From assembly GCF_000153205.1 (NCBI RefSeq), contig NZ_CH672427.1, positions 3,549,156-3,613,155 on the forward strand: a DNA stretch of 64,000 nucleotides, read 5' to 3'. Position numbers and translations under genes: made by a program. Positions 53,064-61,483 of the stretch are shown here, piece by piece. Position 1 is the first letter of the stretch. Each line of letters begins with the position of its first letter. The notes under the pieces were generated by a model. The model was not told the DNA's origin and did no database searches. It saw only the letters and a list, made by a program, of their open reading frames with translations. Source of the DNA: Nitrococcus mobilis Nb-231 (GTDB lineage: Bacteria > Pseudomonadota > Gammaproteobacteria > Nitrococcales > Nitrococcaceae).

Positions 53064-54632
53064 TCATTCGTTTTGATGATCGAGCCACTCGATTCGGTAG
53101 AGATCGAGCCGCCGATCCTTGATGTTACGTACCGATCCCTCGGCACGCAGCGTCTTGAGCTTATCCATATCGAGATCGACGATCAGGGTCATCTCGGTAT
53201 TGGGCGTGCTCTCCGCCACGATGCCGTCATGGGGAAAGGCGAACTCCGCCGGTGAGAACACCGCCGCTTGGGAGTACTGAATCTCGATGTTCTCCACTTG
53301 CGGCAGATTACCGACGCTGCCGGTGATGGCAACATAGCATTCGTTTTCGATCGCTCGTGCCTGGGCGCAGCGGCGCACCCGCAAATAGGCGTTGTTGGTA
53401 TCGGTCCAGAATGGCACGAACAGTAGCTGCATGCCTTGGTCCGCCAGTAGGCGCCCGAGTTCGGGGAATTCGACGTCGTAGCAGATCAGAATTCCGATTT
53501 TGGCGACGTCGGTGTCGATCACGTGCAAAAACTCACCGCCTTGCACGCCCCAGTAAAAGCGCTCGTCCGGGGTGGCGTGTAGCTTATACTGATTGGCCGT
53601 AGTGCCGTCGCGGCGGCATAGATAGGCGACGTTGTAGAGCTTGTTCTGCTCGTAGACCGGCATGCTGCCGCAGATGATGTTCGTGTTGTAGCTCACCGCC
53701 AGTCCGAGCATGGCCTCGCGCATTTCATCGGTGTGGCGGGCGAGCCCGCGCATCGCCTCGGCCGGCTCGTCTTGGTTGAATTGGGCGAGCAGCGGGGCAT
53801 TGAAAAGCTCGGGGAAGAGGATCAGATCACAGTTGTATCCGGCCAGGGCGTCGACGAAAAACTCCACCTGCGTCATCAGGTCGTCGAGACCCTGCACCCG
53901 GCGCATCTGCCATTGCACGGTTCCGACCCGGACGGTCTTTTTGCGACCCCCGATCAACGGTGTTCGCTCGGCTTCGTAGAAGATGTTGTCCCATTGCACG
54001 AGCGTGGCAAAGGCACGCGATTCCACATCTTCGGGCAGGTAGCCGGTGATGATGCGTCGGATATGGAAGTCGTTGGCGAGCTGGAACGAGAGAATCGGGT
54101 CATACAGCTCGCGGAGCTTGACCAGCTCGATATAGCGCTCCGGTGTGAGCTCTCGGGCGTGTTTCTGGTAGCCGGGGATACGACCGCCGGCCACGATGGC
54201 ACGCAGATTGAGCTTGCGGCAGAGTTCCTTGCGGGCATCGTAGAGGCGCCGGCCGAGGCGCATGTCCCGATACTCGGGGTGGACGAATACATCCACACCG
54301 TAGAGCACATCCCCGTTCGGGTCATGGTTGGTGAGAAAGCCGTGGTCCGTGATCTCTTGATACGTGTGTTTGTCGCCGAAGCGATCGTATTCCACGATCA
54401 TGGAAATGGCGGCGGCGATCACGCGGCCGTTGTCCTCGATGCAAATCTGGCCCTCGGCAAAGCGATTAATTTGAGCAGCAAATTGTTTCCGGCTCCAGGC
54501 ACCGCCGAGATTGGCGTAGACGTGGTCCATAATCTGTTTGATATCGGGATAATCGGACAGGCGCAGATTCCGAAGACGCAGGTGATGTTCTTCGATATCG
54601 CCACGACGAGAGTGTTCAGCATCGGTTGGCAT
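53064..54632 (-). CDS. Fused GNAT acetyltransferase/nitrilase-family carbon-nitrogen hydrolase
   Basis: A 522-residue two-domain protein. The N-terminal GNAT domain (about 1-210) has YPDIKQIMDHVYANLGGAWS and the acetyl-CoA region HPEYRDMRLGRRLYDARKEL. The C-terminal nitrilase domain (about 225-510) has Glu in LILFPELFNAPLL, Lys in YKLHATPDERFYWGVQ and nucleophile Cys in ILICYDVEFPELGRLL. This fusion is a known family in proteobacteria. Intact catalytic residues in both halves suggest acetylation and amide cleavage of linked substrates. Confidence 0.9.
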   Translation of the reverse strand: MPTDAEHSRRGDIEEHHLRLRNLRLSDYPDIKQIMDHVYANLGGAWSRKQFAAQINRFAEGQICIEDNGRVIAAAISMIVEYDRFGDKHTYQEITDHGFLTNHDPNGDVLYGVDVFVHPEYRDMRLGRRLYDARKELCRKLNLRAIVAGGRIPGYQKHARELTPERYIELVKLRELYDPILSFQLANDFHIRRIITGYLPEDVESRAFATLVQWDNIFYEAERTPLIGGRKKTVRVGTVQWQMRRVQGLDDLMTQVEFFVDALAGYNCDLILFPELFNAPLLAQFNQDEPAEAMRGLARHTDEMREAMLGLAVSYNTNIICGSMPVYEQNKLYNVAYLCRRDGTTANQYKLHATPDERFYWGVQGGEFLHVIDTDVAKIGILICYDVEFPELGRLLADQGMQLLFVPFWTDTNNAYLRVRRCAQARAIENECYVAITGSVGNLPQVENIEIQYSQAAVFSPAEFAFPHDGIVAESTPNTEMTLIVDLDMDKLKTLRAEGSVRNIKDRRLDLYRIEWLDHQNE

Positions 54633-54766
54633 AGTCGGTCAGTTGAATCGAACTGTGGAATCGGTTTGCGGTCATATGTTAGGCGCAGCATATCATGCTG
54701 CCTAGGGCGGCGGGTTGACCTGTAATCGGAACGCGCCGGCCGCCGGTTATCAGGGGAGGAGCCGCG

Positions 54767-55165
54767 ATGAATGAGTCATTGACCCCCGAGCAGCGTCGAG
54801 AGCTACAGCGTCGCCTCGAGGAGGACTACAAGGCGCTGTGCGCGAACGTGCGCGAGGAGCTCCTGAGCTCCGATCAGAACAGCTACGCGGTGTTAGCGGA
54901 TAAAGTGCCTGATGTGGGGGACGCCTCGGTTGCCGATTTGTTGGTCGATTTAAATATCGCGGAAATCGACCGGCACGTGCGCGAAATCCAGCGCATCGAG
55001 GCCGCATTGCGCAAACTTGCAGACGGGAGCTACGGATACTGCATGGATTGCGGCGAGGCCATTGCCGCGCAGCGGCTCCAGGCGAACCCGGCCGTGGCGC
55101 GTTGTTATGCGTGTCAAACCCGATTCGAACAGGAAGAGATCGGCGGTGCCCACCCAACGCTGTAA
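54767..55165 (+). CDS. TraR/DksA-family zinc-finger protein (second DksA-like gene)
   Basis: A 132-residue protein with a coiled-coil N-terminal half and a C4 zinc finger (GYCMDCGEAIAAQRLQANPA then RCYACQ). The acidic tip differs from canonical DksA: VGDASVADLLVDLNIAEIDR in place of DxxDxA...E. Such paralogues back up DksA under zinc limitation or regulate other promoters, but this one keeps four cysteines, so it is not a zinc-free type. Ribosome site GGGGAGGAGCC. Confidence 0.85.
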   Translation: MNESLTPEQRRELQRRLEEDYKALCANVREELLSSDQNSYAVLADKVPDVGDASVADLLVDLNIAEIDRHVREIQRIEAALRKLADGSYGYCMDCGEAIAAQRLQANPAVARCYACQTRFEQEEIGGAHPTL

Positions 55166-55570
55166 TAGGCTGGGTCGTTGTGACCAAGTTGGTTGAACAC
55201 CTTCATCCGGATCTGCGTAAGCCGGAGACGGGGTCGCAGCGGCGAGGGTGGCGACAGCCGGTAGAGCCCTCGTAGCAGCGATTCCCGGTCAAGCTTGTAA
55301 CTTCTCATTAACCCCGGGCGTGACGGGACTCAGGTACTGGGCTCCACCGCGCGCATGATGCGCCGGAACTCACGCCGTAGGGGATAGACCCAGACGGCTT
55401 TCTTAAGTGTTTAGTCCCGGCATTTGATGGACGTCGAGCTTGCCCCGACCCTGGGGTCCCACCGACTCGATGCCAGTTCGCGGCTTGGTCGGCGGTGCCG
55501 CGGAAGCGCGGCAGCTCGACGAAGGTCTCCCGGCGCACCGGCCGGTAATCGTAGCGCGGCTGGGCGCCCG
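55166..55570. other. Unresolved remnant region
   Basis: No intact gene. The minus strand at 55308-55538 encodes residues such as VRRETFVELPRFRGTADQ, and frames nearby give a KLDVHQMPGLNT and AVWVYPLRREFRRIMRAVE flavour, suggesting a decayed gene I cannot name. Adjacent to the IS66 remnant. Confidence 0.3.
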
Positions 55571-55574
55571 GTTT

Positions 55575-56105
55575 CAGGGGCTAGCCGTGGGATGCGTGCA
55601 GTAGTTGATCGCAGTAGGCCCGCCGTCGCGCTCGGCGAGATTGTCGTGCAGCGCGATCTCGGGGCGATCGAGGGCGCGCAGCAACTCGCCCTATGGTGTC
55701 CACCCAGCGTTCGAGCCGATAGCGGGTGTTGTGCGCGCCGATGTGCAGATCCTGGACGGTAACGTCATCGTAGCCCTTGAGCCGGCTGCCCGCAGGGGGC
55801 GCCGGCACGGGCACGGGCGCGAGCACGATGAGATCGTGGATCTCGAGGCGGTGGGTCTTGCTGCGTTTGTGCTTGCCTCGACGTTTGTCCTTGTGCCTCT
55901 CGGCATCTTGTTCCGCGCTTTCCAGCTTCGAGGCTTTGATCGGTGACTTCGGGTTGCCGCCCTTCAATCGGGCGATCTCATCGCGCAGCGCCTGGATCTC
56001 CGCCCGTTGCCGACGGCAGCTCTCCAGCAGCACCCCCGCTGGGGCGACCTCCTGCGGCGGAAAGTCGCTGATCTGAGGAAGCTTACGAGGAGCGCTCGTG
56101 CTCAT
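55575..56105 (-). pseudogene. IS66-like transposase, N-terminal part plus a C-terminal scrap
   Basis: From ATG 56105 the frame reads LLESCRRQRAEIQALRDEIA, a leucine-zipper-like start, then KRSKTHRLEIHDLIVLAPVP and GYDDVTVQDLHIGAHNTRYR, typical of IS66-related transposases. It is then cut and joined in another frame to RALDRPEIALHDNLAERDG, a late segment of the same family. The catalytic middle is deleted. The AT-rich DNA to its right (56105-56252) contains nothing further. Confidence 0.7.
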
Positions 56106-56252
56106 GCTTCGCAGGCACCCACGATCGGCGAAGTATATCCAGCCCCGGAACCCCTTTTGACACTTCTGTGCCAGAGGTTAATAAGAAGTTACAGACTTAT
56201 AATTTATTTATATGATAAATAGTAGCATTTTAACAAGACAGCTTCTTATAAA

Positions 56253-56909
56253 ATGAAGGGCACTAACCGGGTGAGCACACCAAGGATTGATATTCGCCCC
56301 CTGAGCAAGGGCGATTTGGTGATGGCTGCGGGCATCTGCGCCCAGGCGATGAGCGATAACCCCATTCACCTTCAGGTATTTCGCGGCGCTCAAGCTCGGC
56401 GGCAACGCCGTCTTAAACGCTTCTTCACGGGCTTGCTGCCATACATTTTGCGCAAAGACGGCTTACTGGGCGCATACGCTGACGGAACCTTAATAGGCGT
56501 ACTGGGTAGGCTGCCGCCGGGCCGCTGCAAACCAACCTGGCGTGACCTGCTGAGCCTGCTACCCGCATTGCTGACCAGCAACTCGCCTGCGGGCACACTG
56601 CGCACAGTTATCTGGCTTAATACCTGGCTCAGGCATGACCCGCCCACACCCCACTGGCACCTGGGTCCATTAGCGGTAGATCCCGGATGGCAAAATCAGG
56701 GCGTCGGCACCCAACTGATGGAATACGCCTGTACCGAGGCCGCTGGCACTTGCCTTTATCTGGAGACTGACAAGCTAGCCAATGTCCGGTTCTATCAAGG
56801 GTTCGGCTTCTGTGTGCTGGCGACGCCGTCGATCCTGGTAACGCCAAGCTGGCTTATGGTGCGAACGGCTTTGTGCCCGACTCTATGCGGGCACAAAGTT
56901 GCTGATTAA
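56253..56909 (+). CDS. GNAT-family N-acetyltransferase
   Basis: A 218-residue acetyltransferase with an acetyl-CoA site LAVDPGWQNQGVGTQLMEYA, motif YLETDKLANVRFYQGFGF and a helix-rich N-terminal half. A GTG at 56271 is an alternative start. Preceded by an AT-rich stretch (56190-56250), possible evidence of transfer. Substrate unknown. An open, apparently functional gene in a field of remnants. The following 265 bases (56910-57174) hold nothing recognised. Confidence 0.78.
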   Translation: MKGTNRVSTPRIDIRPLSKGDLVMAAGICAQAMSDNPIHLQVFRGAQARRQRRLKRFFTGLLPYILRKDGLLGAYADGTLIGVLGRLPPGRCKPTWRDLLSLLPALLTSNSPAGTLRTVIWLNTWLRHDPPTPHWHLGPLAVDPGWQNQGVGTQLMEYACTEAAGTCLYLETDKLANVRFYQGFGFCVLATPSILVTPSWLMVRTALCPTLCGHKVAD

Positions 56910-57174
56910 ACACACCTGGCTTTGACGGTGTCTGATGACTGTGCTCGGGCGATTTCAGCATGAGGGCACTGCCGATCGCGAGACTCCGAGACCACCGTTC
57001 ATCACGCACGGACTGCTCGGCCTTGAGTGCTTCCTCAATCCAGCTTCAGCAATTCCCGGTCAACGCTTAACAAGCTGATTTAGAAGCATATTTTTTTGGG
57101 GCTTTTGCAAACCTAGAAATACAATATACATATATTTCAAAAAGTTATCGAAAGATTGGCCGGGGGTCGCTGCT

Positions 57175-57519
57175 TCAGCTTCGATGAATTCGTTGAAGAT
57201 CCGGGGATGCCCAACAGACCCATGAGGGCTGGGTAATCAATGGTGCGGTACCGTGCGGGTGGGTTTTGGATTTCCCGATCGCCAGAGGCTTCCCATTCCC
57301 GCGGATGATGAACGGCACCTGCCGTACCAGCAACTGAATGTGGTTGGATGTGACGATAAAATCCAGGACGCAGAGTCCGAACCGTTGGCGGGCTTCGAAC
57401 AACCAGCAACGCCACAATCGGTGGTCCCGTGCGAATTTGAGCAGAAACTGCTGGCGATGGCAGCGGTGGGTAATGTGCCAGACATGGCCGGAGAGCCAGT
57501 GACGATTTGCGCGTGGCAT
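57175..57519 (-). pseudogene. RAYT (Y1) transposase, N-terminal part, degenerate
   Basis: From ATG 57519: MPRANRHWLSGHVWHITHRC then HRQQFLLKFARDHRLWRCWL match RAYT proteins. The HUH motif position reads SNHIQLLV, where a second His is expected instead of Gln, and the catalytic Tyr region is missing after a frame change near LVRQVPF. Not active. Confidence 0.75.
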
Positions 57520-57636
57520 TGAGTTCCTTCTTAGAACAGTGTTTTAAATGGGACAATGGTCCGTTTAAGCTGTGATTCAAGTGTTATTTTTTCACAGTTC
57601 TCTGATTTATCAAAGGATTACGCTGGCCCGACCCCC

Positions 57637-57745
57637 TGGTCGCCACTTGTCGGCTGCAGGACGTTGACCCCTACACCTACTTGGTCGATGTACTCCAGCG
57701 CGTGGGCACCCACCCGGCGAGCCGCGTCGCTGAGCTTGCCCCCGA
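57637..57745 (+). pseudogene. IS66-family transposase C-terminal scrap
   Basis: The plus strand encodes LVATCRLQDVDPYTYLVDVL then QRVGTHPASRVAEL, the C-terminal IS66 domain. Only about 36 residues remain, overlapped in other frames. Confidence 0.65.
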
Positions 57746-57779
57746 CGGTGAAAAGTCCACTTCGCAAGCCAGCCCCTAC

Positions 57780-57930
57780 GATCCGATATCGATCGCATCG
57801 GCAATAATGCCGGCGGTTTGACCGCTTACGAGGACAGCGCCCCGCCGTCGAAGGCGCCGCGCACGGTGAGTCCATCGATGGCAGGAAAACGCAGTTGCTC
57901 TGGGGTAGAATTCGACACGGGCGACCTCGT
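57780..57930 (-). pseudogene. IS1380-family transposase N-terminal scrap
   Basis: The minus strand reads PEQLRFPAIDGLTVRGAFDG then GALSS, matching the N-terminus of IS1380-type transposases, before a break. A C-terminal part of this family is at 35633-35989 on the plus strand. Confidence 0.55.
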
Positions 57931-58047
57931 TTGGCTTCTTCCGAAGCGTTTTTGGCGGAACACCCATTATATCAGTGGGTTAAACGAGGCTCGCTTTTTT
58001 GTGAATTTTTCGGGTTAGGAGGTGGTTCTTTCGGGTTGCATCGCTTT

Positions 58048-58341
58048 TCAGGCAGCAGGCTTAACACCAAACTCCAACCCTAGCGCCTTCGCCACTTTTA
58101 GCACCGTGCCCAGCTGAGGATTTCCTTCAGCCGACAAGGCTTTGTACAGACTTTCCCGGCCCAGGCCGGTCTCTCGAGCCAGGGCAGCCATACCTTTGGC
58201 CCGAGCAATGTCCCCCAGAGCCTTTGCTACAAAGCCTGGGTCTCCATCGCTTTCGGCAATTGACGCCTCCAAGTAGGCTGCCATTTCCTCCGGCGTGCGG
58301 AGATGCTCCGAGACATCATAGTCATGAAGTTTTGTTGCCAT
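58048..58341 (-). CDS. higA: HigA-like antitoxin (addiction module antidote, HTH type)
   Basis: A 97-residue HTH protein, MATKLHDYDVSEHLRTPEEM then VAKALGDIARAKGMAALARE (HTH) and GRESLYKALSAEGNPQLGTV. Start ATG 58341, after the toxin stop with a one-base gap, so the toxin gene comes first. It binds the toxin and represses the operon; the perfect palindrome at 58649-58664 is its likely operator. Belongs to the COG3636-type antidotes. Confidence 0.9.
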   Translation of the reverse strand: MATKLHDYDVSEHLRTPEEMAAYLEASIAESDGDPGFVAKALGDIARAKGMAALARETGLGRESLYKALSAEGNPQLGTVLKVAKALGLEFGVKPAA

Positions 58342-58342
58342 T

Positions 58343-58639
58343 TCAGACCTCCAAGCCCTTTGCCAACTCATAGGCCAATTTGATGTTTTTAGTCTGGCTC
58401 GATTTGTCTCCGCCACAGAGCAGGATGACGAGAACATCTTGCTGCTGAGTGTAATAGACCCGATAGCCCGGCCCTACATCAATCTTCAGTTCAGATACGC
58501 CCAGCTTCAGATCACGATGCTTGCCGGGATTGCCCAGGGCCAGGCGCTGAATTCTTGCCTGGATGCGGGCACGACCGTTGATGTCTTTCAGATGGTCGAG
58601 CCAAGCCGTGAACTGACCTGTGGCTTTAATCTGCTTCAC
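58343..58639 (-). CDS. higB: HigB-like/RelE-family toxin
   Basis: A 98-residue toxin: VKQIKATGQFTAWLDHLKDI then RARIQARIQRLALGNPGKHR and GPGYRVYYTQ with the catalytic-type Arg and Tyr, and LLCGGDKSSQTKNI. I place the start at GTG 58639, since the usual family N-terminus aligns there and the longer frame to 58669 would run through the promoter palindrome. An mRNA-cleaving killer protein. Confidence 0.88.
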   Translation of the reverse strand: MKQIKATGQFTAWLDHLKDINGRARIQARIQRLALGNPGKHRDLKLGVSELKIDVGPGYRVYYTQQQDVLVILLCGGDKSSQTKNIKLAYELAKGLEV

Positions 58640-58645
58640 AGGCGC

Positions 58646-58673
58646 AGTGTATCCCAAGGGATACGACATGCAA
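58646..58673 (-). promoter_or_regulatory. higBA promoter with palindromic operator
   Basis: A -35 TTGCAT (58673-58668) and a -10-like TACACT (58651-58646) with a 16-base gap. Between and over them lies the perfect palindrome GTATCCCTTGGGATAC (58664-58649). The -10 ends six bases before the GTG start, so the mRNA is likely leaderless. Confidence 0.6.
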
Positions 58674-58866
58674 GTTTTCGGCTGGCACGGTGCTTTGGGC
58701 TGGGGTGCCTTCTAACCCAACTTAGCGGGTTCGCCCCGGATTTTGCGGGCGCCGAAGAAAAATCTTTTTGAAAATTAAAAGACGGTCTGTGGATAAGCCC
58801 CGCGAACCCGTGGTAGTGAAGACCTTGCTTGTTTTCTTTGTTGTGGGCATGCGGATAATAGGGGGC

Positions 58867-59319
58867 ATGTTTCTACGTGCGACCACCCGCAAGAAAGATG
58901 GCAAGGTGCACCGGTATTGGAGGATCGTTGAGACGCGACGTTTGCCGGGTGGTCGGGTGCAGCAACGCCACCTGCTGTATCTGGGCGAGATTAATTCCTC
59001 GCAGGAGCGGGCCTGGCGTAGGTCGGTTGAGGTGTTCGACGAGCGCGCGGCGCAGCCGCGTTCGCTGGCGCTGTTTCCCAAAGACCGCCTCGACGAAGGC
59101 GTTACGGACGAGTCGATTGTGCGCCTGTGCCGCCCGCGCGAGTGGGGTTCATGCTGGCTGGCGCTGAAGCTGTGGCAGGCCTTGGAGCTGGAACGGTTCT
59201 GGCGTGATCGTCTGCCCCGCAGCCGCAAAGGCACGCGCTGGGAGCAGGTGCTGTTCGTATTGGTGACGTATCGGCTGCTCTCGCCGGGCAGCGAATGGCG
59301 TTTGACCGCTTACCCATAG
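58867..59319 (+). pseudogene. IS1634-family transposase, N-terminal part
   Basis: From ATG 58867: MFLRATTRKKDGKVHRYWRI then RVQQRHLLYLGEINSSQERA, LALFPKDRLDEGVTDESIVR and RPREWGSCWLALKLWQALEL are IS1634 transposase sequence to SEWRLTAYP. The rest is missing. A C-terminal part of this family is at 32735-33000 on the opposite strand. Confidence 0.78.
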
Positions 59320-59355
59320 CGTCCTCTTGTGGTCGATAGCCCTCGTTCTCGAAAC

Positions 59356-59414
59356 ACATAACTTCTAAGCATTTATCCGTCGTGCGGAGCATGGCGGATA
59401 AATGTCTGTTGGAC
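59356..59414 (-). repeat. attC-like site (copy 2)
   Basis: Minus strand: GTCCAAC (59414-59408), arm CATTTATCCG and perfect partner CGGATAAATG (59404-59395 and 59379-59370), then CTTAGAAG followed by TTATGTG. Same layout as at 12204 and 62551. To its left lies no cassette gene, only the IS1634 remnant. Confidence 0.5.
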
Positions 59415-60109
59415 TAATCCGCCATGCGCTGTGTCGAGGCGCTTGTTTTAAGGGGGTTGGATGGTTTGGTGCTCGGGGTGTCGAAGGCGCCGGGGGTGTT
59501 ACGGCGCCCGTCAGGGGTGCCGGCGTCCCGAATCACCTCGGTAGGTGGTCGAAAACGGGGGCTCATGTCGGCGAATGTGGCGGATTCATGGGGCTCTCCG
59601 GGGCGATTTCGGTGTTCGGGACGCAACAGCAAGCCCAGATCCCCGCGGGGCCTGTCAGCGGGGCGCCGGTAGCATCGTCTCAACTCACGCGGCTGGCATC
59701 ATCCGCTCTCCCGTTGTGACGGCGCCAGCAATGGCCCGGTGCGCAGCACGCCGGCGTGGCAGGCCGGGCGCGGGCAGACCACTGCCGTGTTGGCGGCGTT
59801 TGTGCACGCCTCGCTGGTTATCTCCTCGCTCGGCGCCGAGCGGCTCAGGCACGCACCGATGCGTGCGAGTTTCGCGTCTCGGCAGCGGTTGGCGAGAAAG
59901 CCGTAGTGGCGGATGCGCATGAATCTCTTGGGCAACACATGCAGCAGGAAGCGGCGCACGAACTCCACACCGGCCAGGCGCATGATCTTGACCCGGCGGC
60001 CGTCGGTGTAGTCAGTGTAGCGAAAGACCGCCGACTCGTCCTCAATGCCAAGGAGGCGGGCGTTGCTGATAGCGATGCGGTGGCTGTAGCGCGAATCAAT
60101 TGCAATCAA
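59415..60109 (-). repeat. IS91-related repeat, copy 2, with transposase remnant
   Basis: Homologous to 12263-12927 and 62610-63140. At 59699-60109 the minus strand encodes HRIAISNARLLGIEDESAVF, VEFVRRFLLHVLPKRFMRIR and the zinc-ribbon-like VCPRPACHAGVL. The N-terminal half is missing. Bases 60085-60110 match the same edge of the fragment at 61140-61472, so both derive from one already truncated copy. Confidence 0.75.
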
Positions 60110-60335
60110 TCAAGTCCGATCCCCATTGGTTCATCGTTGACCGCTTGGTGTCGATGATGTCCGCCGTGGGCCGATGCGTTACAAGTCCAACTTGCAGCAA
60201 AACACTCCTCGACCTCTGTTCACTCCTCATAGTTGTACCGACAGAACTTGATGCTTCCTTGTTGAAGCCTACACTCGCCGGGCGGCGGGTGAGGGGGAAA
60301 GGCATGCTTGCTTGTTGGCACGCCCAGAGACTTAG

Positions 60336-60366
60336 TAACGCTAATCGTTATTAACGGTGTGCGTTA
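60336..60366. promoter_or_regulatory. Putative operator of the second higBA pair
   Basis: TAACGC (60336-60341) and GCGTTA (60361-60366) form an inverted repeat around CGTTATTAACG, a second near-palindrome. It lies just upstream of higB at 60376, as expected for HigA autoregulation. Confidence 0.55.
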
Positions 60367-60375
60367 TCATGATCC

Positions 60376-60657
60376 ATGCTCAAGAGCTGTCGCGACAAAG
60401 AGACGAAAAAGGTGGCCGAAGGCCGGTGGTCCAGGAAGTTGCCGGTTGAGATTCAGCGGCGTGCCAAGATGCGGCTGGACCGCATCGATGCGGCGGTTAC
60501 AGTGGAGGACCTGCGGGTGCCGCCGTCACACCGGCTGGAGGTTTTGCGGGGCGAGCGGGCGGGCCAGTACAGCATCCGCATCAACGAGCAGTGGCGGATC
60601 TGTTTCGACTGGCGGGACGGGCATGCCTACAACGTTGAGATCGTGGATTATCACTGA
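60376..60657 (+). CDS. higB: HigB toxin (RelE superfamily)
   Basis: A 93-residue toxin: MLKSCRDKETKKVAEGRWSR then HRLEVLRGERAGQYSIRINE and QWRICFDWRDGHAYNVEIVD, a standard HigB-type plasmid-maintenance killer that cleaves ribosome-bound mRNA. It is on the plus strand, unlike the other toxin-antitoxin genes here, and followed 12 bases later by the antitoxin. Confidence 0.93.
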   Translation: MLKSCRDKETKKVAEGRWSRKLPVEIQRRAKMRLDRIDAAVTVEDLRVPPSHRLEVLRGERAGQYSIRINEQWRICFDWRDGHAYNVEIVDYH

Positions 60658-60669
60658 GAGGGTTGGGCC

Positions 60670-60984
60670 ATGACTGGGCAGATGATCGGTCCCATTCATC
60701 CGGGAGAGCACCTGGCGGAGTTTCTCGAAGAGTATAGGATTACGCAGTATCGGCTGGCGAAAGCGATTCACGTGCCACCCCGGCGGATCAACGAGATTGT
60801 GCAGGGGCGCCGGGGTATCACGGCCGATACGGCACTTCGCTTGGCGCGCTTCTTCGGGACCAGTGCAGAGTACTGGATGCGCCTGCAGGATAAACACGAG
60901 CTCGAGGCGGCCCGGGCGCGGGGTGGTCGGGAGATCGAGCGTGAGATCCGCCCGCTGGCGTCGGGGCGGCACGTCACTGGCTAG
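60670..60984 (+). CDS. higA: HigA antitoxin (XRE family)
   Basis: A 104-residue HTH protein starting MTGQMIGPIHPGEHLAEFLE, with PIHPGEHL and the HTH ITQYRLAKAIHVPPRRINEI, then GRRGITADTALRLARFFGTS. This is the VapI/HigA type that neutralises HigB and represses the operon through the inverted repeat upstream. Confidence 0.95.
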   Translation: MTGQMIGPIHPGEHLAEFLEEYRITQYRLAKAIHVPPRRINEIVQGRRGITADTALRLARFFGTSAEYWMRLQDKHELEAARARGGREIEREIRPLASGRHVTG

Positions 60985-61014
60985 CTGAGGCTATCGTGGC
61001 GAAGCGTAAATAGG

Positions 61015-61120
61015 GGGCGTACTTAAAATATACGGCTCGCAACGCTGCGATGGTTGCCGCCTATGCCACCGGCCGTTGCAGCTACCGGGAGATCGCCAAA
61101 TACTTTGGAGCGCATTTGGC
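61015..61120 (+). pseudogene. RAYT C-terminal remnant, second copy
   Basis: Encodes MVAAYATGRCSYREIAKYFG, homologous to the remnant at 8386-8480, including the preceding bases that give a TAYNAA-like residue string. Degenerate and truncated. Confidence 0.55.
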
Positions 61121-61139
61121 TTTCAGGTTCCGTGTGATG

Positions 61140-61472
61140 CTATTGAACAGCGGGTGTGGCGTTTGTGCACGCCTCGCTGGTTATCTCCTCGCTCGGCGCC
61201 GAGCGGCTCAGGCACGCACCGATGCGTGCGAGTTTCGCGTCTCGGCAGCGGTTGGCGAGAAAGCCGTAGTGGCGGATGCGCATGAATCTCTTGGGCAACA
61301 CATGCAGCAGGAAGCGGCGCACGAACTCCACGCCGGCCAGGCGCATGACCTTGACGCGGCGGCCGTCGGTGTAGTCGGTGTAGCGAAAGACCGCCGACTC
61401 GTCCTCAATGCCAAGGAGGCGGGCGTTGCTGATGGCTATGCGGTGGCTGTAGCGCGAATCAATTGCAATCAA
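61140..61472 (-). pseudogene. IS91-family transposase C-terminal fragment
   Basis: Minus strand: MIAIDSRYSHRIAISNARLL then VEFVRRFLLHVLPKRFMRIR and SAPSEEITSEACTNATPAV. Nearly identical to the right part of copy 2 (59780-60109), with the same truncation at both ends of homology, so the pair reflects a local duplication. Confidence 0.75.
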
Positions 61473-61483
61473 TCGAGCCCGAC

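Noticed and set aside
58009..58030. GGTTAGGAGG downstream of higA as an R'' site for a fourth cassette
   Set aside because: It pairs only imperfectly with the candidate start TTAGAAGGC right of higB, and the rest of the site is missing.
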